From assembly GCA_934512135.1 (NCBI GenBank), contig CAKSWT010000006.1:1-64000 (forward strand): a DNA stretch of 64,000 bases, read 5' to 3'. How positions within the stretch are numbered: position 1 is the stretch's first letter; each line of letters begins with the position of its first letter. The notes under the pieces are model-generated. The model was not told the origin of the DNA and ran no database searches. It was given only the letters and a program-made list of their open reading frames with translations. Below, piece by piece: positions 32,129-41,909 of the stretch. This stretch comes from an uncultured Oscillospiraceae bacterium. GTDB taxonomy: Bacteria > Bacillota > Clostridia > Oscillospirales > Oscillospiraceae. Position numbers and translations under genes: made by a program.

Positions 32129-32728
32129 TTACCCAATGGGCTGGCCGGCGGCTGCCGCCTCGATCAGCCCCACCAGCCGGTCCCGGCCAGTGCCCTTCTC
32201 CGCAGAAAAGGGCAGGAGCACCGTGTCCTCTGACAGGGACAGGGTCTGTCGGATACAGGCCAGATTCGGTTCAATCTCCCGCTTTTTCAGCTTGTCGAGC
32301 TTGTTGGCCACCACCACAAAGGGGCAGCCCGTCTGCTGAAACCAGGAGGCCATAATCACGTCATTTTGGGTGGGCGCATGGCGGGCGTCTACAATGAGAA
32401 TCCCCAGAGTAATCAGCTCCTGGGCTGCAAAGTACGCCTCCATAAGCCTTCCCCACCGTTCCTTCTCCTTCTGGGAGACCTTGGCATAGCCATAGCCGGG
32501 CAGGTCTACCAAATAGGCCTCCTCATCCACCAGGAAATAGTTGATGTGAATGGTCTTTCCCGGAGAGGCGCCGGTGTAGGCATAATTCTTCCGCTGCAGC
32601 ACCCGGTTAATCACCGAGGACTTTCCCACATTGGATTTTCCCGCAAAAGCAATCTGGGGAATGCCGTCTCTGGGGAACTGGGATGCGTTGGCTGCGGAGA
32701 GCTTAAATTCCACTTTCTGATAATTCAT
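32129..32728 (-). CDS. ysxC: Ribosome biogenesis GTPase YsxC/EngB
   Basis: 199 residues. A small TRAFAC GTPase needed for 50S subunit maturation. G1 is AGKSNVGKSSV (residues 29-39), G3 is DLPGYG, and G4 is VVANKLDKLK. Length and motifs are typical of YihA/YsxC. It follows lon by seven bases, the conserved Firmicutes order. Confidence 0.95.
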   Translation of the reverse strand: MNYQKVEFKLSAANASQFPRDGIPQIAFAGKSNVGKSSVINRVLQRKNYAYTGASPGKTIHINYFLVDEEAYLVDLPGYGYAKVSQKEKERWGRLMEAYFAAQELITLGILIVDARHAPTQNDVIMASWFQQTGCPFVVVANKLDKLKKREIEPNLACIRQTLSLSEDTVLLPFSAEKGTGRDRLVGLIEAAAAGQPIG

Positions 32729-32735
32729 CGTTCCC

Positions 32736-35138
32736 TCACTGTCTCAGCACCGGCTGGTTTCCATGGGAAATCGGCAGATTCAACATGGACTGGTTGGCCT
32801 CCCCGCCTACGCAGTGGGACATATCCAGTGCCGCCGCCAGCACCGCATCGGCATTCTTCACCGTGATAAAATTCAGCCGGCTGCGGACGGTCTGGTCGAT
32901 CTCCTCCAGGTCCTTCTCGTTGTCTGCGGGGATGATGACGGTTTTGACCCCGTGGCGCAGGGCCGCCATGGTCTTTTCCTTCAGTCCACCGATGGCCATA
33001 ACCCGCCCCCGAATGGAAATCTCCCCGGTCATGGCAATGTCCCGGCGCACCGGCGCACCGGTCAGCGCAGATACCAGAGCGGTGCAGATGGTAATGCCCG
33101 CCGAGGGGCCATCCTTGGGTACCGCCCCCTCCGGGAAGTGAACATGAATGTCCTTGGTCTTATAGAAGTCCGGAGCAATGTGATAATGCACCGCCCGGGA
33201 ACGGATATAGCTCATGGCCGCCTGGACAGACTCCTTCATCACATCCCCCAGGGAACCGGTCATCTCCAGCTTGCCGCTGCCGTCCACCACGTTGACCTCT
33301 ACCTCCAGGGTTACGCCTCCCACTGCCGTCCAGGCCAGGCCGGTGACAATGCCCACCTGGTTCTCGCTGGGCATGACATCCGGAAGGAACTTCCGAACGC
33401 CCAGATATTCCTCCACCCGGGCAGGGGTCACCGTGACCCGCTTCAGGCTGTCGTCCGTGGCAAATTTCAGCGCTGCCTTTCGGCACAGCGAGGAGATCTC
33501 CCGCTGTAGGGTGCGGACGCCGGACTCTCTGGTGTAGCCGTCGATGATCTCCCGCCAGGCATTGTCGTAGACGGTGATCTGCCCCTTCTTCAGCCCCAGC
33601 TTCTCCAGGGCCTTGGGCAGCAGATGATGCTTGGCAATCATGAGCTTTTCCTCGTCGGTGTAGCTGGAGAGCTCAATGACCTCCATGCGGTCCAGAAGGG
33701 CCGCCGGAATGGTGGAGGTGGTGTTGGCAGTGGTGATAAACAGCACCTTGCTAAGGTCAAAGGGGACCTCCACAAAGTTATCCCGGAAGGTCTTGTTCTG
33801 CTCTGCGTCCAGGACCTCCAGCAGGGCCGACGCCGGATCTCCCCGGTAATCGGAGCCCAGCTTGTCAATCTCGTCCAGCAGCAACAGAGGATTCCGAGAC
33901 CCCGCCTGCTTTACGCCGGTGATAATCCGGCCGGGCATGGCCCCAATGTAGGTCTTTCGGTGCCCCCGAATCTCCGCCTCATCGTGTACGCCGCCCAGAG
34001 AGATTCGGGCCATCTTCCGGTTCAGGCACTTGGCAATGGAGGTAGCGATGGAGGTCTTGCCCACTCCGGGAGGACCCACCAGGCAGATAATCTGTCCGGA
34101 CACATCCGGCGCCAGTTTCCGCACTGCCAGGAGCTCCAGCACCCGCTTTTTCACCTGGTCCAGGCCGTAGTGATCCTCATCCAAGACCCGCTTGGCAGCG
34201 GCAATATCCACCGTCTCCTTGGTTTCCGTATTCCAAGGCAGCTCCAGCACCAGGTCCAGATAGTCCCGAAGGAGTGCTCCCTCCGAGGAGCCCACCGGGT
34301 GTTTGCTGAGCCGAGCCACATCCTTCAGCAGCTTCCCCTCAATGCCGGGCTCCAGCTTTAGGGCCTTGATTTTGGACTCGTAGCCCTCAAACTCCTGGTC
34401 CTCGTCCTCTTCTCCCAGCTCCGAGTGGATGATTTTCAGCTGCTCCCGAAGATAATATTCCTTCTGGCTCTTGTTCACCGCCGCCTGAACCTTTTCAGCA
34501 ATGTCCCCCTCGATCTTCATGATCTCGATTTCCGCCGTCAGGGTCTTCAGCACAAACTCCAGCCGCTTGACCGGATGCAGCTGCTCCAGCGCCGTCTGCT
34601 TGTCCGTAAACTTAAAACCGCAGTTCTGGGCCAGAAAGTCCGCCACAAAGCTGGGGTCCTCACTGGTCATTAGCTTCAGCAGGTTCTCCGCAGAGCCCTT
34701 AGGCAGCAGATCGCAATAGCCCCCATAGAGCTGATAGGCCACCCGCAGCAGGGCCTCTACCTTGGCCTTGGAGGTGCGATAATGCTCATCCGCCAGCTCC
34801 AGGCAGGTGGCCTGCAAATAGGGGCTCTCCTGGGTGAATTCGTCGATTTTCACCCGGCTGATGCCCTCCACCAGAATGCGCACCACCTCACCGGGCATTT
34901 TCAGCACCTGGCGGACATGGACCAGGACGCCCACATCGTAGAGGTCCTCCGGTCCCGGCTCGTCCACCACCACATCCCTCTGCATCAGCAGGATCAGCCG
35001 CTGGTCGCCGTTGACTGCCTCATCCAGGGCGCGGATGGACTTCTCCCGGCCCACGTCAAAGGAAAAAATCAGCTTGGGATACACGGAAATGCCCCGGAGG
35101 GCCATCACTGGGATTTGAACACCGTTTAATTCTAACAT
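32736..35138 (-). CDS. lon: ATP-dependent protease Lon (LonA)
   Basis: 800 residues. The N-terminal substrate-binding domain (1-205) is followed by a coiled region, an AAA+ module with Walker A GPPGVGKTSIATSIAK, and a C-terminal protease domain. The catalytic Ser is in PKDGPSAGIT and the Lys in GGLKEKTMAALRHG. It degrades damaged and regulatory proteins in the cytosol. No membrane segment is present, so it is LonA rather than LonB. It follows clpX, with a hairpin in the gap. Confidence 0.97.
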   Translation of the reverse strand: MLELNGVQIPVMALRGISVYPKLIFSFDVGREKSIRALDEAVNGDQRLILLMQRDVVVDEPGPEDLYDVGVLVHVRQVLKMPGEVVRILVEGISRVKIDEFTQESPYLQATCLELADEHYRTSKAKVEALLRVAYQLYGGYCDLLPKGSAENLLKLMTSEDPSFVADFLAQNCGFKFTDKQTALEQLHPVKRLEFVLKTLTAEIEIMKIEGDIAEKVQAAVNKSQKEYYLREQLKIIHSELGEEDEDQEFEGYESKIKALKLEPGIEGKLLKDVARLSKHPVGSSEGALLRDYLDLVLELPWNTETKETVDIAAAKRVLDEDHYGLDQVKKRVLELLAVRKLAPDVSGQIICLVGPPGVGKTSIATSIAKCLNRKMARISLGGVHDEAEIRGHRKTYIGAMPGRIITGVKQAGSRNPLLLLDEIDKLGSDYRGDPASALLEVLDAEQNKTFRDNFVEVPFDLSKVLFITTANTTSTIPAALLDRMEVIELSSYTDEEKLMIAKHHLLPKALEKLGLKKGQITVYDNAWREIIDGYTRESGVRTLQREISSLCRKAALKFATDDSLKRVTVTPARVEEYLGVRKFLPDVMPSENQVGIVTGLAWTAVGGVTLEVEVNVVDGSGKLEMTGSLGDVMKESVQAAMSYIRSRAVHYHIAPDFYKTKDIHVHFPEGAVPKDGPSAGITICTALVSALTGAPVRRDIAMTGEISIRGRVMAIGGLKEKTMAALRHGVKTVIIPADNEKDLEEIDQTVRSRLNFITVKNADAVLAAALDMSHCVGGEANQSMLNLPISHGNQPVLRQ

Positions 35139-35177
35139 CTAAAACGCTCCTTTCCTGGAACGAGTCATAAACATAGC

Positions 35178-35215
35178 GGGGCCAACTCAGACCGCACCCG
35201 GTCTGAGCCAGCCCC
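35178..35215 (-). promoter_or_regulatory. Hairpin between clpX and lon
   Basis: The minus-strand stem GGGGC with GCCCC encloses a perfect 8-bp CTCAGACC/GGTCTGAG. No T tract follows, so it is more likely a read-through attenuator or mRNA processing element than a full terminator. Confidence 0.55.
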
Positions 35216-35230
35216 AGATCTACAAGTTTT

Positions 35231-36520
35231 TTAGGATTCCAGCTTCGCAGACTTGCCCACCTTGTGAACGGGCTGTCTGGGCTTGGAGGGGTCTTTCACG
35301 ACCTCCGGCGGCGTGTGCTGCTCAATGGTCTGCTCCGTAATGGTCACAGACTGAATGGACAGATCCGAGGGGATCTCAAACATCACGTCCGTCATCACAT
35401 TTTCCATCACAGACCGAAGTCCCCGGGCGCCTACCTTCCGGTCCAGCGCCTCCTGGGCAATGGCCTCCAGGGCCTTGGGCTGGAAATTCAGCTGAACCCC
35501 GTCAAACTCCAGCAGCTTCTGATACTGCTTGACCAGGGCGTTCTTCGGTTCTGTCAGGATTTGCACCATATCCTCTTTGGTGAGGCTCTGGAGGCTGGTG
35601 ATCACCGGGAGACGGCCCACCAGCTCGGGAATGATGCCAAATTTCAAAATATCATGGGGCTGTACCTGTGCAAAAAGCTCCCCAACGTCCTGCTCGCCTC
35701 GCTGGCCCAGCTCACGGCCGAAGCCCATACCGGACGCCGCAGTGCGCCGCTCTATGACCTTATCCAGGCCGTCAAAGGCGCCGCCGCAGATAAACAGGAT
35801 GTTACTGGTGTCAATGGGGATAAACTCCTGCTGCGGATGCTTTCTCCCTCCCTGGGGCGGCACATTGGCCACCGTCCCCTCGATAATCTTCAGCAGCGCC
35901 TGCTGTACGCCTTCGCCGCTGACATCTCGGGTAATGGAGGTATTTTCACTTTTCCGGGCGATTTTGTCAATCTCATCCACATAGATGATGCCTTTTTCCG
36001 CCCGCTCAACATCAAAATCCGCCGCCTGAATCAGCCGGAGAAGAATATTCTCCACGTCCTCCCCCACATACCCCGCCTCGGTGAGCGTGGTGGCGTCGGC
36101 AATAGCAAAGGGAACATCCAGGATCTTGGCCAGGGTCTGGGCGAACAGGGTCTTTCCGCTGCCGGTGGGGCCGATCAGCAGAATATTGCTTTTCTGGAGC
36201 TCCACATCACTGGTGGTACCGTAGTACAGACGCTTATAGTGGTTGTATACCGCCACGGACAGGGAGATCTTTGCCTTGTCCTGGCCGACGATATACTGAT
36301 CCATATACTCCTTAATGGCCTGGGGGGAGGGAATGGTCTCCGGGAGGATTTCCTCCGGGGACATCTCCACCATATCCTCCTCCAAAATGTCCTCGCACAA
36401 GGCGACACACTCGTTGCAGATGTACACCCCCGGGCCTGCGATGATCCGCTGTACCTGTCCCTGCTTCTTCCCACAGAAAGAGCATTTGATATTCTTTTCG
36501 CCGCTATTCTCTCTTGCCAC
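35231..36520 (-). CDS. clpX: ATP-dependent Clp protease, ATPase subunit ClpX
   Basis: 429 residues. The zinc-binding domain uses Cys13, Cys16, Cys35 and Cys38 (CSFC and CNEC). Walker A is GPTGSGKT (117-124), with the pore loop GYVGEDVEN and a small AAA subdomain ending GARGLRSVMENVM. It unfolds tagged proteins and feeds them to ClpP. It follows clpP by 35 bases, and the ClpP-docking type loop is expected in the middle region. Confidence 0.97.
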   Translation of the reverse strand: MARENSGEKNIKCSFCGKKQGQVQRIIAGPGVYICNECVALCEDILEEDMVEMSPEEILPETIPSPQAIKEYMDQYIVGQDKAKISLSVAVYNHYKRLYYGTTSDVELQKSNILLIGPTGSGKTLFAQTLAKILDVPFAIADATTLTEAGYVGEDVENILLRLIQAADFDVERAEKGIIYVDEIDKIARKSENTSITRDVSGEGVQQALLKIIEGTVANVPPQGGRKHPQQEFIPIDTSNILFICGGAFDGLDKVIERRTAASGMGFGRELGQRGEQDVGELFAQVQPHDILKFGIIPELVGRLPVITSLQSLTKEDMVQILTEPKNALVKQYQKLLEFDGVQLNFQPKALEAIAQEALDRKVGARGLRSVMENVMTDVMFEIPSDLSIQSVTITEQTIEQHTPPEVVKDPSKPRQPVHKVGKSAKLES

Positions 36521-36555
36521 TGGCGATAACTCCCTTTCTCGAAGAGCCGGGGCCC

Positions 36556-37137
36556 TTATCTTTTATAAATAACCTTGTCAATAAGGCCGTATTCCTTGGC
36601 TTCCTCTGCGCTCATGAAATTGTCACGCTCGCAGTCCGCCGTCACAACCTCCAGAGGCTTGCCGGTGTTGTCCGCCAAAATACGGTTCATCCGCCGCTTG
36701 ATGATTTCCAAACGCTTGAGATGAATGGCCATATCGGTGATCTGGCCCTGGGTGCCGGCGGAGGGCTGATGGATCATAATCTCCGCGTTGGGCAGCGCCA
36801 TGCGCTTTCCCTTGGTGCCCGCGGAGAGCAGAAATGCTCCCATGCTGGCCGCCATACCGATGCAGATGGTGGAAACGTCGCACTTGATATACTGCATGGT
36901 ATCATAGATCGCCATACCGTCGGTAACGGAACCGCCGGGGCTGTTGATATAGAAGCTGATATCCTTCTCCGGGTCCTGCCCCTCCAAATAGAGCAGCTGA
37001 GCCACGATCAGGCTGGCAGTGGTGGAATTGACCTCCTCAGAGAGCATGATAATGCGGTCATTGAGCAGGCGGGAATAAATGTCATAGGACCGCTCTCCCC
37101 GGCTGGTCTGCTCCACTACATATGGTACTAAACTCAT
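36556..37137 (-). CDS. clpP: ATP-dependent Clp protease proteolytic subunit
   Basis: 193 residues. A self-compartmentalising serine protease. The catalytic triad Ser98 (GMAASMG), His123 (MIHQPSAG) and Asp172 (CERDNFM) is complete. It lies between tig and clpX in the common tig-clpP-clpX order, downstream of tig by 71 bases. Confidence 0.97.
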   Translation of the reverse strand: MSLVPYVVEQTSRGERSYDIYSRLLNDRIIMLSEEVNSTTASLIVAQLLYLEGQDPEKDISFYINSPGGSVTDGMAIYDTMQYIKCDVSTICIGMAASMGAFLLSAGTKGKRMALPNAEIMIHQPSAGTQGQITDMAIHLKRLEIIKRRMNRILADNTGKPLEVVTADCERDNFMSAEEAKEYGLIDKVIYKR

Positions 37138-37208
37138 GGAAACACTCCTTCAATACGCAGTAAACTCATTGTAACCGCACCCATCGGAATATATTCCCAC
37201 CGGGAAGA

Positions 37209-38513
37209 TTATTCGGCGGCAGGAGCCTCAGGTGCTTTCTCCACAGCGCTGTCCACGATGATCTCCATCGCCTTCTGGAACTTCTGATCCCGCTGAATCT
37301 CCTCTGCGGGAACATACTCCTTCACCTTTTCGATCTCCATCTCGTACTGCTCCGCCATGCTCTTGTAAGCGTCCTCGACCTGCTCCTCGGTGATCTCGAT
37401 GTTCTCCACCTCGGCCACCTTCTCCAGCAGCAGGGTGTTCTGAATCTGGCTCATGGCAGAGGCCTTCTGGCTGGCCCGGACCCCCTGAACGGTGGTGCCC
37501 ATCATCTGGGCATACTGCTCCAGGCTGAAGCCGCTCTGCTGCATGCTCATGGCATACTGCTGCATGATCTCATCCAGCTGTGCCTCAACCATAGCGTCGG
37601 GAATCACAGCGGTCATGTTGTCAATGGCCTTCTGCATCACGGCGTTCTTGAAGGCGGACTCGGCGGACTCGGCCTTCTCCTTCTCCAGCTTCTCCTTGAG
37701 CTCCTTGCGCAGGTCCTCCAGGGTATCGGCGGTCTCGGACACGTCCTTTGCAAACTCGTCATCCAGCACAGGGGTGTTGGTGGCCTTGACTTCCTTCACC
37801 TTGACCTTAAACACAACAGGCTTGCCGGCCAGCTCCTTTGCGCCGTAATCCTCCGGGAAGGTCACGTTCAGCTCCTTCTCGTCGCCGGCCTTCAGGCCCA
37901 CCAGCTGCTCCTCGAAGCCGGGGATAAAGGTGCCGGAGCCCAGGGTCAGGCTGTAGTCCTCACCCTTGCCGCCTTCAAAGGCCACACCGTTCTCAAAGCC
38001 CTCAAAGTCGATAACCGTGGTGTCGCCATTCTCAGCGGCACGCTCCACCGTCTCCACGGTGGCGTTACGGTCCGCCAGCTTCTTCACCTCTGCGTCGATC
38101 TCCTCCTCGGTGACCTCCACAGGAGCCTTCTCCGCCTCAATGCCCTTGTACTGGCCCAGGGTGACCTCGGGATACAGGCCGGCCTCCACGGTGAGCACCA
38201 GAGTGCCGTTGTCATCCACGTTCATGTCCGCAACGCTGGGCATACCCACCACATTGAGCTCCTCGGTCTTAACCACCTCAGGCCAGATCTCGGGGAACAG
38301 CACATTGATGCCATCCTCATAGAACACGCTGGCGCCGTACATGCCCTCCACGATCTTCCGGGGCGCCTTGCCCTTCCGGAAGCCGGGGATATAGATGTCG
38401 TTTTTAACCTTGCGGTATGCCTTGTCCAGAGCAGCCTGGAACTTGTCCTTCTCTACCTCCAGAACTACTTTTGCGGTGCTGTTTTCATTTTTTTCTACGC
38501 TTTTGACGTTCAT
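37209..38513 (-). CDS. tig: Trigger factor
   Basis: 434 residues. Ribosome-bound chaperone and prolyl isomerase. The ribosome-docking signature GFRKGKAPRKIVEG lies near residue 45. The FKBP-type PPIase domain spans about 150-240 (DTTVIDFEGFENGVAFEGG). The C-terminal arms are helical, and the Ala/Glu-rich tail is acidic. First gene of the proteostasis block, behind a good promoter. Confidence 0.97.
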   Translation of the reverse strand: MNVKSVEKNENSTAKVVLEVEKDKFQAALDKAYRKVKNDIYIPGFRKGKAPRKIVEGMYGASVFYEDGINVLFPEIWPEVVKTEELNVVGMPSVADMNVDDNGTLVLTVEAGLYPEVTLGQYKGIEAEKAPVEVTEEEIDAEVKKLADRNATVETVERAAENGDTTVIDFEGFENGVAFEGGKGEDYSLTLGSGTFIPGFEEQLVGLKAGDEKELNVTFPEDYGAKELAGKPVVFKVKVKEVKATNTPVLDDEFAKDVSETADTLEDLRKELKEKLEKEKAESAESAFKNAVMQKAIDNMTAVIPDAMVEAQLDEIMQQYAMSMQQSGFSLEQYAQMMGTTVQGVRASQKASAMSQIQNTLLLEKVAEVENIEITEEQVEDAYKSMAEQYEMEIEKVKEYVPAEEIQRDQKFQKAMEIIVDSAVEKAPEAPAAE

Positions 38514-38598
38514 TGGTTTTTCCTCCTGTATTCACGGCCGAAGCCACTTTTTATGTCTTTTGGCCATCCTGTGGCAAACGCTTTTAGACAGCCTATAG

Positions 38599-38627
38599 AT
38601 TATATCAGATTATTTCAGGTTTTCCAA
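38599..38627 (-). promoter_or_regulatory. Sigma-A promoter of tig
   Basis: TTGGAA (38622-38627) and TATAAT (38599-38604) with a 17-base spacer. The leader is about 80 bases. No CIRCE or CtsR repeat is evident. Confidence 0.75.
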
Positions 38628-38712
38628 TAGGAAATTTTCATTTATTTTCCCCAAACCGGCGGAAATATCCCACAATCCTGCCTGCGAACCGGCCCACCGG
38701 ATTCCCTTTTCC

Positions 38713-39402
38713 TCAGTCCAGCACCTGAACCGGGCGGAAATCCAGATAATCCGCCGCCACCAGCTGATACCGTACGTCCCCCCAGAACCCCTGAAAGGCC
38801 GTTTTGTGGCTGGCCCCGTGGAGATGGCCGTAATAGCAGGCCTTCACCCCGTACTGCATCAGCATATCCTGAATCTCCTGGCAGCGGTACGCCCCAAACC
38901 TGGGCGGGTAGTGGAGGAAGCACAGCTTCTCCCGGTCCCCCGCCTCCTTCAGCGAGGTTTCCAGCCGCATAAGCTCCCGCCGAAAAACCTTTTCGTCCTG
39001 AGCCCCGTGGCGCTCCTCCTCATAAAACCAACCTCTGGTACCGCAGATAGCATAGTCTCCATAGGTCCAGCAGTTGTTGTTGAGGATCAACATATCGGAA
39101 AACCCCTGCTGCCTGCAGAAATCATAAAACTTTTTCGCCGTGGACCACCAGTAATCATGGTTTCCCTTGAGAAGGATCTTTCGGCCGGGAATGGCGTTGA
39201 TAAACCGAAAATCCTCCACTGCCTTGTCCAGGCTCATGCCCCAGGTCAGGTCCCCCAGCAGCACTGTGGTATCCTCCGGTCCGATCCTCTTCAACCCCTC
39301 CCGGAGCTTGTCCACATAGCCCACCCAGGCGCCGCCAAACACATCCATGGGCTTATCCACCTGAAAGCTCAGGTGCAGATCCCCGATGGCATACAGCGCC
39401 AT
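38713..39402 (-). CDS. Metallophosphoesterase
   Basis: 229 residues, calcineurin-like fold. The metal-binding motifs appear in order: GDLHL (residues 7-11), GDLTWG, GNHDYWW and GHLHGASH. The family is conserved in Clostridia and is annotated as a serine/threonine phosphatase-like protein; the substrate is unknown. It overlaps the thrC stop by one base, so it is translated with threonine synthase, though no functional link is evident. Confidence 0.9.
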   Translation of the reverse strand: MALYAIGDLHLSFQVDKPMDVFGGAWVGYVDKLREGLKRIGPEDTTVLLGDLTWGMSLDKAVEDFRFINAIPGRKILLKGNHDYWWSTAKKFYDFCRQQGFSDMLILNNNCWTYGDYAICGTRGWFYEEERHGAQDEKVFRRELMRLETSLKEAGDREKLCFLHYPPRFGAYRCQEIQDMLMQYGVKACYYGHLHGASHKTAFQGFWGDVRYQLVAADYLDFRPVQVLD

Positions 39403-40889
39403 TAGGCCAGGGTCTCCAGCACAACGTCCTTCATGGCTTCCTTCTCTGTGACCTGGGTAAACCGCACCTGCTTGTCCGCCAGCTCCTTTAGGGGTCTGGG
39501 GGCCGTGGTCCGGGTCTTTTCCTCCAGCTGGTCAAGAATCTGGGTGCTGGGTCTCATCTCCTGCACTCCCATAGCCTCCAGCACGCTGGCGCAGAATTTA
39601 TAGGGAGACGCAGTGGAGAGCACCACAGACAGGGTCTGGTCCCCGGTTTTTTCCCGGTATTCCTCCAGCACCCGATAGGCCACCGCCGTATGGGTATCCA
39701 TCAGATATCCCTCGCAGCCAAATACCTTGGCAATGGTCTCCGCCGCCTGGTCATCGGAGCACCAGCCTGCGGCGAAGTTCGCCTGAATCTTGTCCCGCAA
39801 GCTGTCCGACACGGTATATCTGCCGCAATCCCGCAGCTGCTCCATATACCCCCGAACCTCCCGGTCCGAACCGGAGAGCTGATAGAGCAGCCGTTCCAGA
39901 TTGGAGGAGATCAAAATATCCATAGAGGGGGACGCCGTGGCATAGAAGGGCCGGTTCCGGTCATAGGTGCCGGTTCGGATAAAGTCCGTCAGGACGTTGT
40001 TGGCATTGGAGGCGCATAGGAGCATATTCACCGGCAATCCCATGGTTTTGGCATAGAACCCGGCCAGAATATCGCCGAAATTCCCGGTGGGAACACAGAA
40101 GTTGATCTTCTCCCCCATGGAGATTCGGCCATCTCGGACCAAATCGCAGTAGGCGCTGATGTAGTAGACCACCTGGGGCAGTACCCGTCCCCAGTTGATG
40201 GAGTTGGCCGAGGACAGGAAATAGCCGCGCTGGGCCAACTGCTCCCGCAGGGCCTCGTCGGAGAAAATCTCCTTGACGCCGGACTGGGCATCGTCAAAAT
40301 TCCCCACCACAGCGCATACGCCCACGTTGTCCCCCTTCTGGGTGACCATTTGCAGCTTTTGGATGTCGGAGACGCCGTCCTTGGGATAGAACACCAGGAT
40401 TTTCGTGTGTTCCACATCGCGGAAGCCCTCCAGGGCGGCCTTGCCGGTGTCTCCGGAGGTTGCCACCAGAATACAGGCGGTTTTTGTCTCTCCGGTCTTC
40501 TTCAGGGACGCCGTCAGCAGATATGGCAGCATCTGCAGCGCCATGTCCTTAAAGGCGCAGGTGGGGCCATGCCACAGCTCCAGCACCTCCGTCCCCTCGG
40601 TTACATGCTGGACCGGCGCCACCGCCTTTGTGTCAAACTTCGTGCCGTAGGCATAGGCCTTGGCGGCATAATCCTCCAGCTCCTCCTGAGAAAAGTCCTC
40701 CAGGAACAGTTTCATCACCGTGACCGCCCGGGTCTGGTAGTCTGCCTTCACCAGCGTCTCCAGGAGCTCCCGGGAAATGGACGGAAATGCCTCCGGGGTG
40801 AACAGTCCGCCCTCTCGGCTGAGGCCCTGGGCAATAACCTGGGCCGCATCGTAGCGGAGCGAGGCGTCTCGGGTGCTGAGATATTTCAT
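39402..40889 (-). CDS. thrC: Threonine synthase
   Basis: 495 residues, the long type-II (E. coli/yeast-like) form. It makes threonine from O-phosphohomoserine. The N-terminus YLSTRDASLRYDAAQVIAQGLSREGGLF is characteristic. The PLP lysine is Lys114 in HGPTCAFKDMALQ, and the phosphate loop is VATSGDTGKAALEG. Homoserine pathway genes are not in the window. Confidence 0.96.
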   Translation of the reverse strand: MKYLSTRDASLRYDAAQVIAQGLSREGGLFTPEAFPSISRELLETLVKADYQTRAVTVMKLFLEDFSQEELEDYAAKAYAYGTKFDTKAVAPVQHVTEGTEVLELWHGPTCAFKDMALQMLPYLLTASLKKTGETKTACILVATSGDTGKAALEGFRDVEHTKILVFYPKDGVSDIQKLQMVTQKGDNVGVCAVVGNFDDAQSGVKEIFSDEALREQLAQRGYFLSSANSINWGRVLPQVVYYISAYCDLVRDGRISMGEKINFCVPTGNFGDILAGFYAKTMGLPVNMLLCASNANNVLTDFIRTGTYDRNRPFYATASPSMDILISSNLERLLYQLSGSDREVRGYMEQLRDCGRYTVSDSLRDKIQANFAAGWCSDDQAAETIAKVFGCEGYLMDTHTAVAYRVLEEYREKTGDQTLSVVLSTASPYKFCASVLEAMGVQEMRPSTQILDQLEEKTRTTAPRPLKELADKQVRFTQVTEKEAMKDVVLETLA

Positions 40890-40918
40890 AGTGATCCCTA
40901 CTTTCTTGCGGTATGAAA

Positions 40919-40934
40919 ACGGCGCTACTGCCGT
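40919..40934 (-). terminator. Weak terminator-like hairpin after yraN
   Basis: ACGGC, a 6-base loop, GCCGT, then TTTTC on the minus strand, starting at the yraN stop codon and 30 bases before thrC. It would be leaky. Confidence 0.35.
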
Positions 40935-41296
40935 CAGAATGCGTTTTCGATATGGTGTATGGGAATGGGATCCGTGTCCATGCCCTGGGGCGCGTAAAGC
41001 TCCACCACGTCAAACCGGGGCTGCTTGTCCGTCTCGTGGCACTGGAGATAGCACAGTGCCGTCAGCCGGAGCTTCTCCTGTTTTTGAGGCGTCACCGCCT
41101 CTGCCGGCGTCCCATAGCGGTCCGATTTCCGGAGCTTTACCTCTGCAAACACGAGAAATCTGTCGTTCTCCAGAATCAGATCGATCTCCCCGTATCGGCT
41201 GTGGTAGCTGTGCTCCAGCAGCCGATAGCCCTGTTTGATTAGGTATCTGGCCGCCTGGGCTTCTCCCCAGGTCCCCAGATCACGACTCTCGCCCAT
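40934..41296 (-). CDS. yraN: YraN/UPF0102 family endonuclease-like protein
   Basis: 120 residues from the ATG at 41296. It has the predicted PD-(D/E)XK nuclease fold: LGTWGEAQAARYLIKQGYRLLEHSYHSRYGEIDLILEN, then FVFAEVKLRKS with the active-site E-x-K. The function is not established; relatives lie beside rnhB or in DNA-uptake contexts. It overlaps rnhB by 17 bases and has no clear Shine-Dalgarno, so it probably depends on coupling. The longer frame to 41341 is unlikely. Confidence 0.88.
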   Translation of the reverse strand: MGESRDLGTWGEAQAARYLIKQGYRLLEHSYHSRYGEIDLILENDRFLVFAEVKLRKSDRYGTPAEAVTPQKQEKLRLTALCYLQCHETDKQPRFDVVELYAPQGMDTDPIPIHHIENAF

Positions 41297-41909
41297 AGAA
41301 TTTTTTGAAAAAGGTTTTTCGGTGGATGGGGCACAGGCCATATTCCGTCACCGCCGCATAGTGGCGCTTGGTGCCGTAGCCCTTGTGAACGGCAAAGCCG
41401 TACTCCGGGTATTCCCGATCCATCTCCTCCATGTACCGGTCCCGGGCCACCTTGGCCAAAATGGAGGCGGCGGCAATGGCAGCCACCTTGGCGTCTCCCT
41501 TGACCACCGGCACCGCCTCTACGCCGAAATCCGTCACCCGGTTTCCGTCGATCAGTGCCAGGTCCGGCTTGGGATCCAGCTGATCTATGGCCAGCTTCAT
41601 GGCCTGGAAGGTGGCGTTTAATATATTGTCCCGGTCGATTACCGTTTCGTCTACCGAGGCGATTCCATAGGCAATGGCCTGCTCCTGGATAATGGGGTAC
41701 AGCTCCCGCCGTTTTTTGTCCGTAAGCTGCTTGGAGTCATTCAGGCCCGGAATCTCATAGTCCTGGGGCAGAATCACCGCGGCGGCATACACCGGTCCGG
41801 CCAGCGGCCCCCGGCCCGCTTCATCCACCCCGCAGATCATCTGGTAGCCCTGGGCCCGATACCCGTTGGAGATCTCCCAGAGATCCACCGGCTCATGCTT
41901 CTTGGCCAT
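41280..41909 (-). CDS. rnhB: Ribonuclease HII
   Basis: 209 residues from the ATG at 41909, nine bases after GGAGG. It removes single ribonucleotides and RNA from RNA-DNA hybrids. The catalytic acidic residues are in GVDEAGRGPLAGPV (DE pair), LIDGN, and the later Asp in KVARDRYME. It overlaps rbgA by 17 bases. Confidence 0.95.
   Translation of the reverse strand: MAKKHEPVDLWEISNGYRAQGYQMICGVDEAGRGPLAGPVYAAAVILPQDYEIPGLNDSKQLTDKKRRELYPIIQEQAIAYGIASVDETVIDRDNILNATFQAMKLAIDQLDPKPDLALIDGNRVTDFGVEAVPVVKGDAKVAAIAAASILAKVARDRYMEEMDREYPEYGFAVHKGYGTKRHYAAVTEYGLCPIHRKTFFKKFYGRES

Noticed and set aside
37138..38627. CtsR or HrcA (CIRCE) operators in front of tig or clpP
   Set aside because: No tandem heptad or long CIRCE inverted repeat is visible in the short gaps; only a sigma-A promoter before tig is supported.
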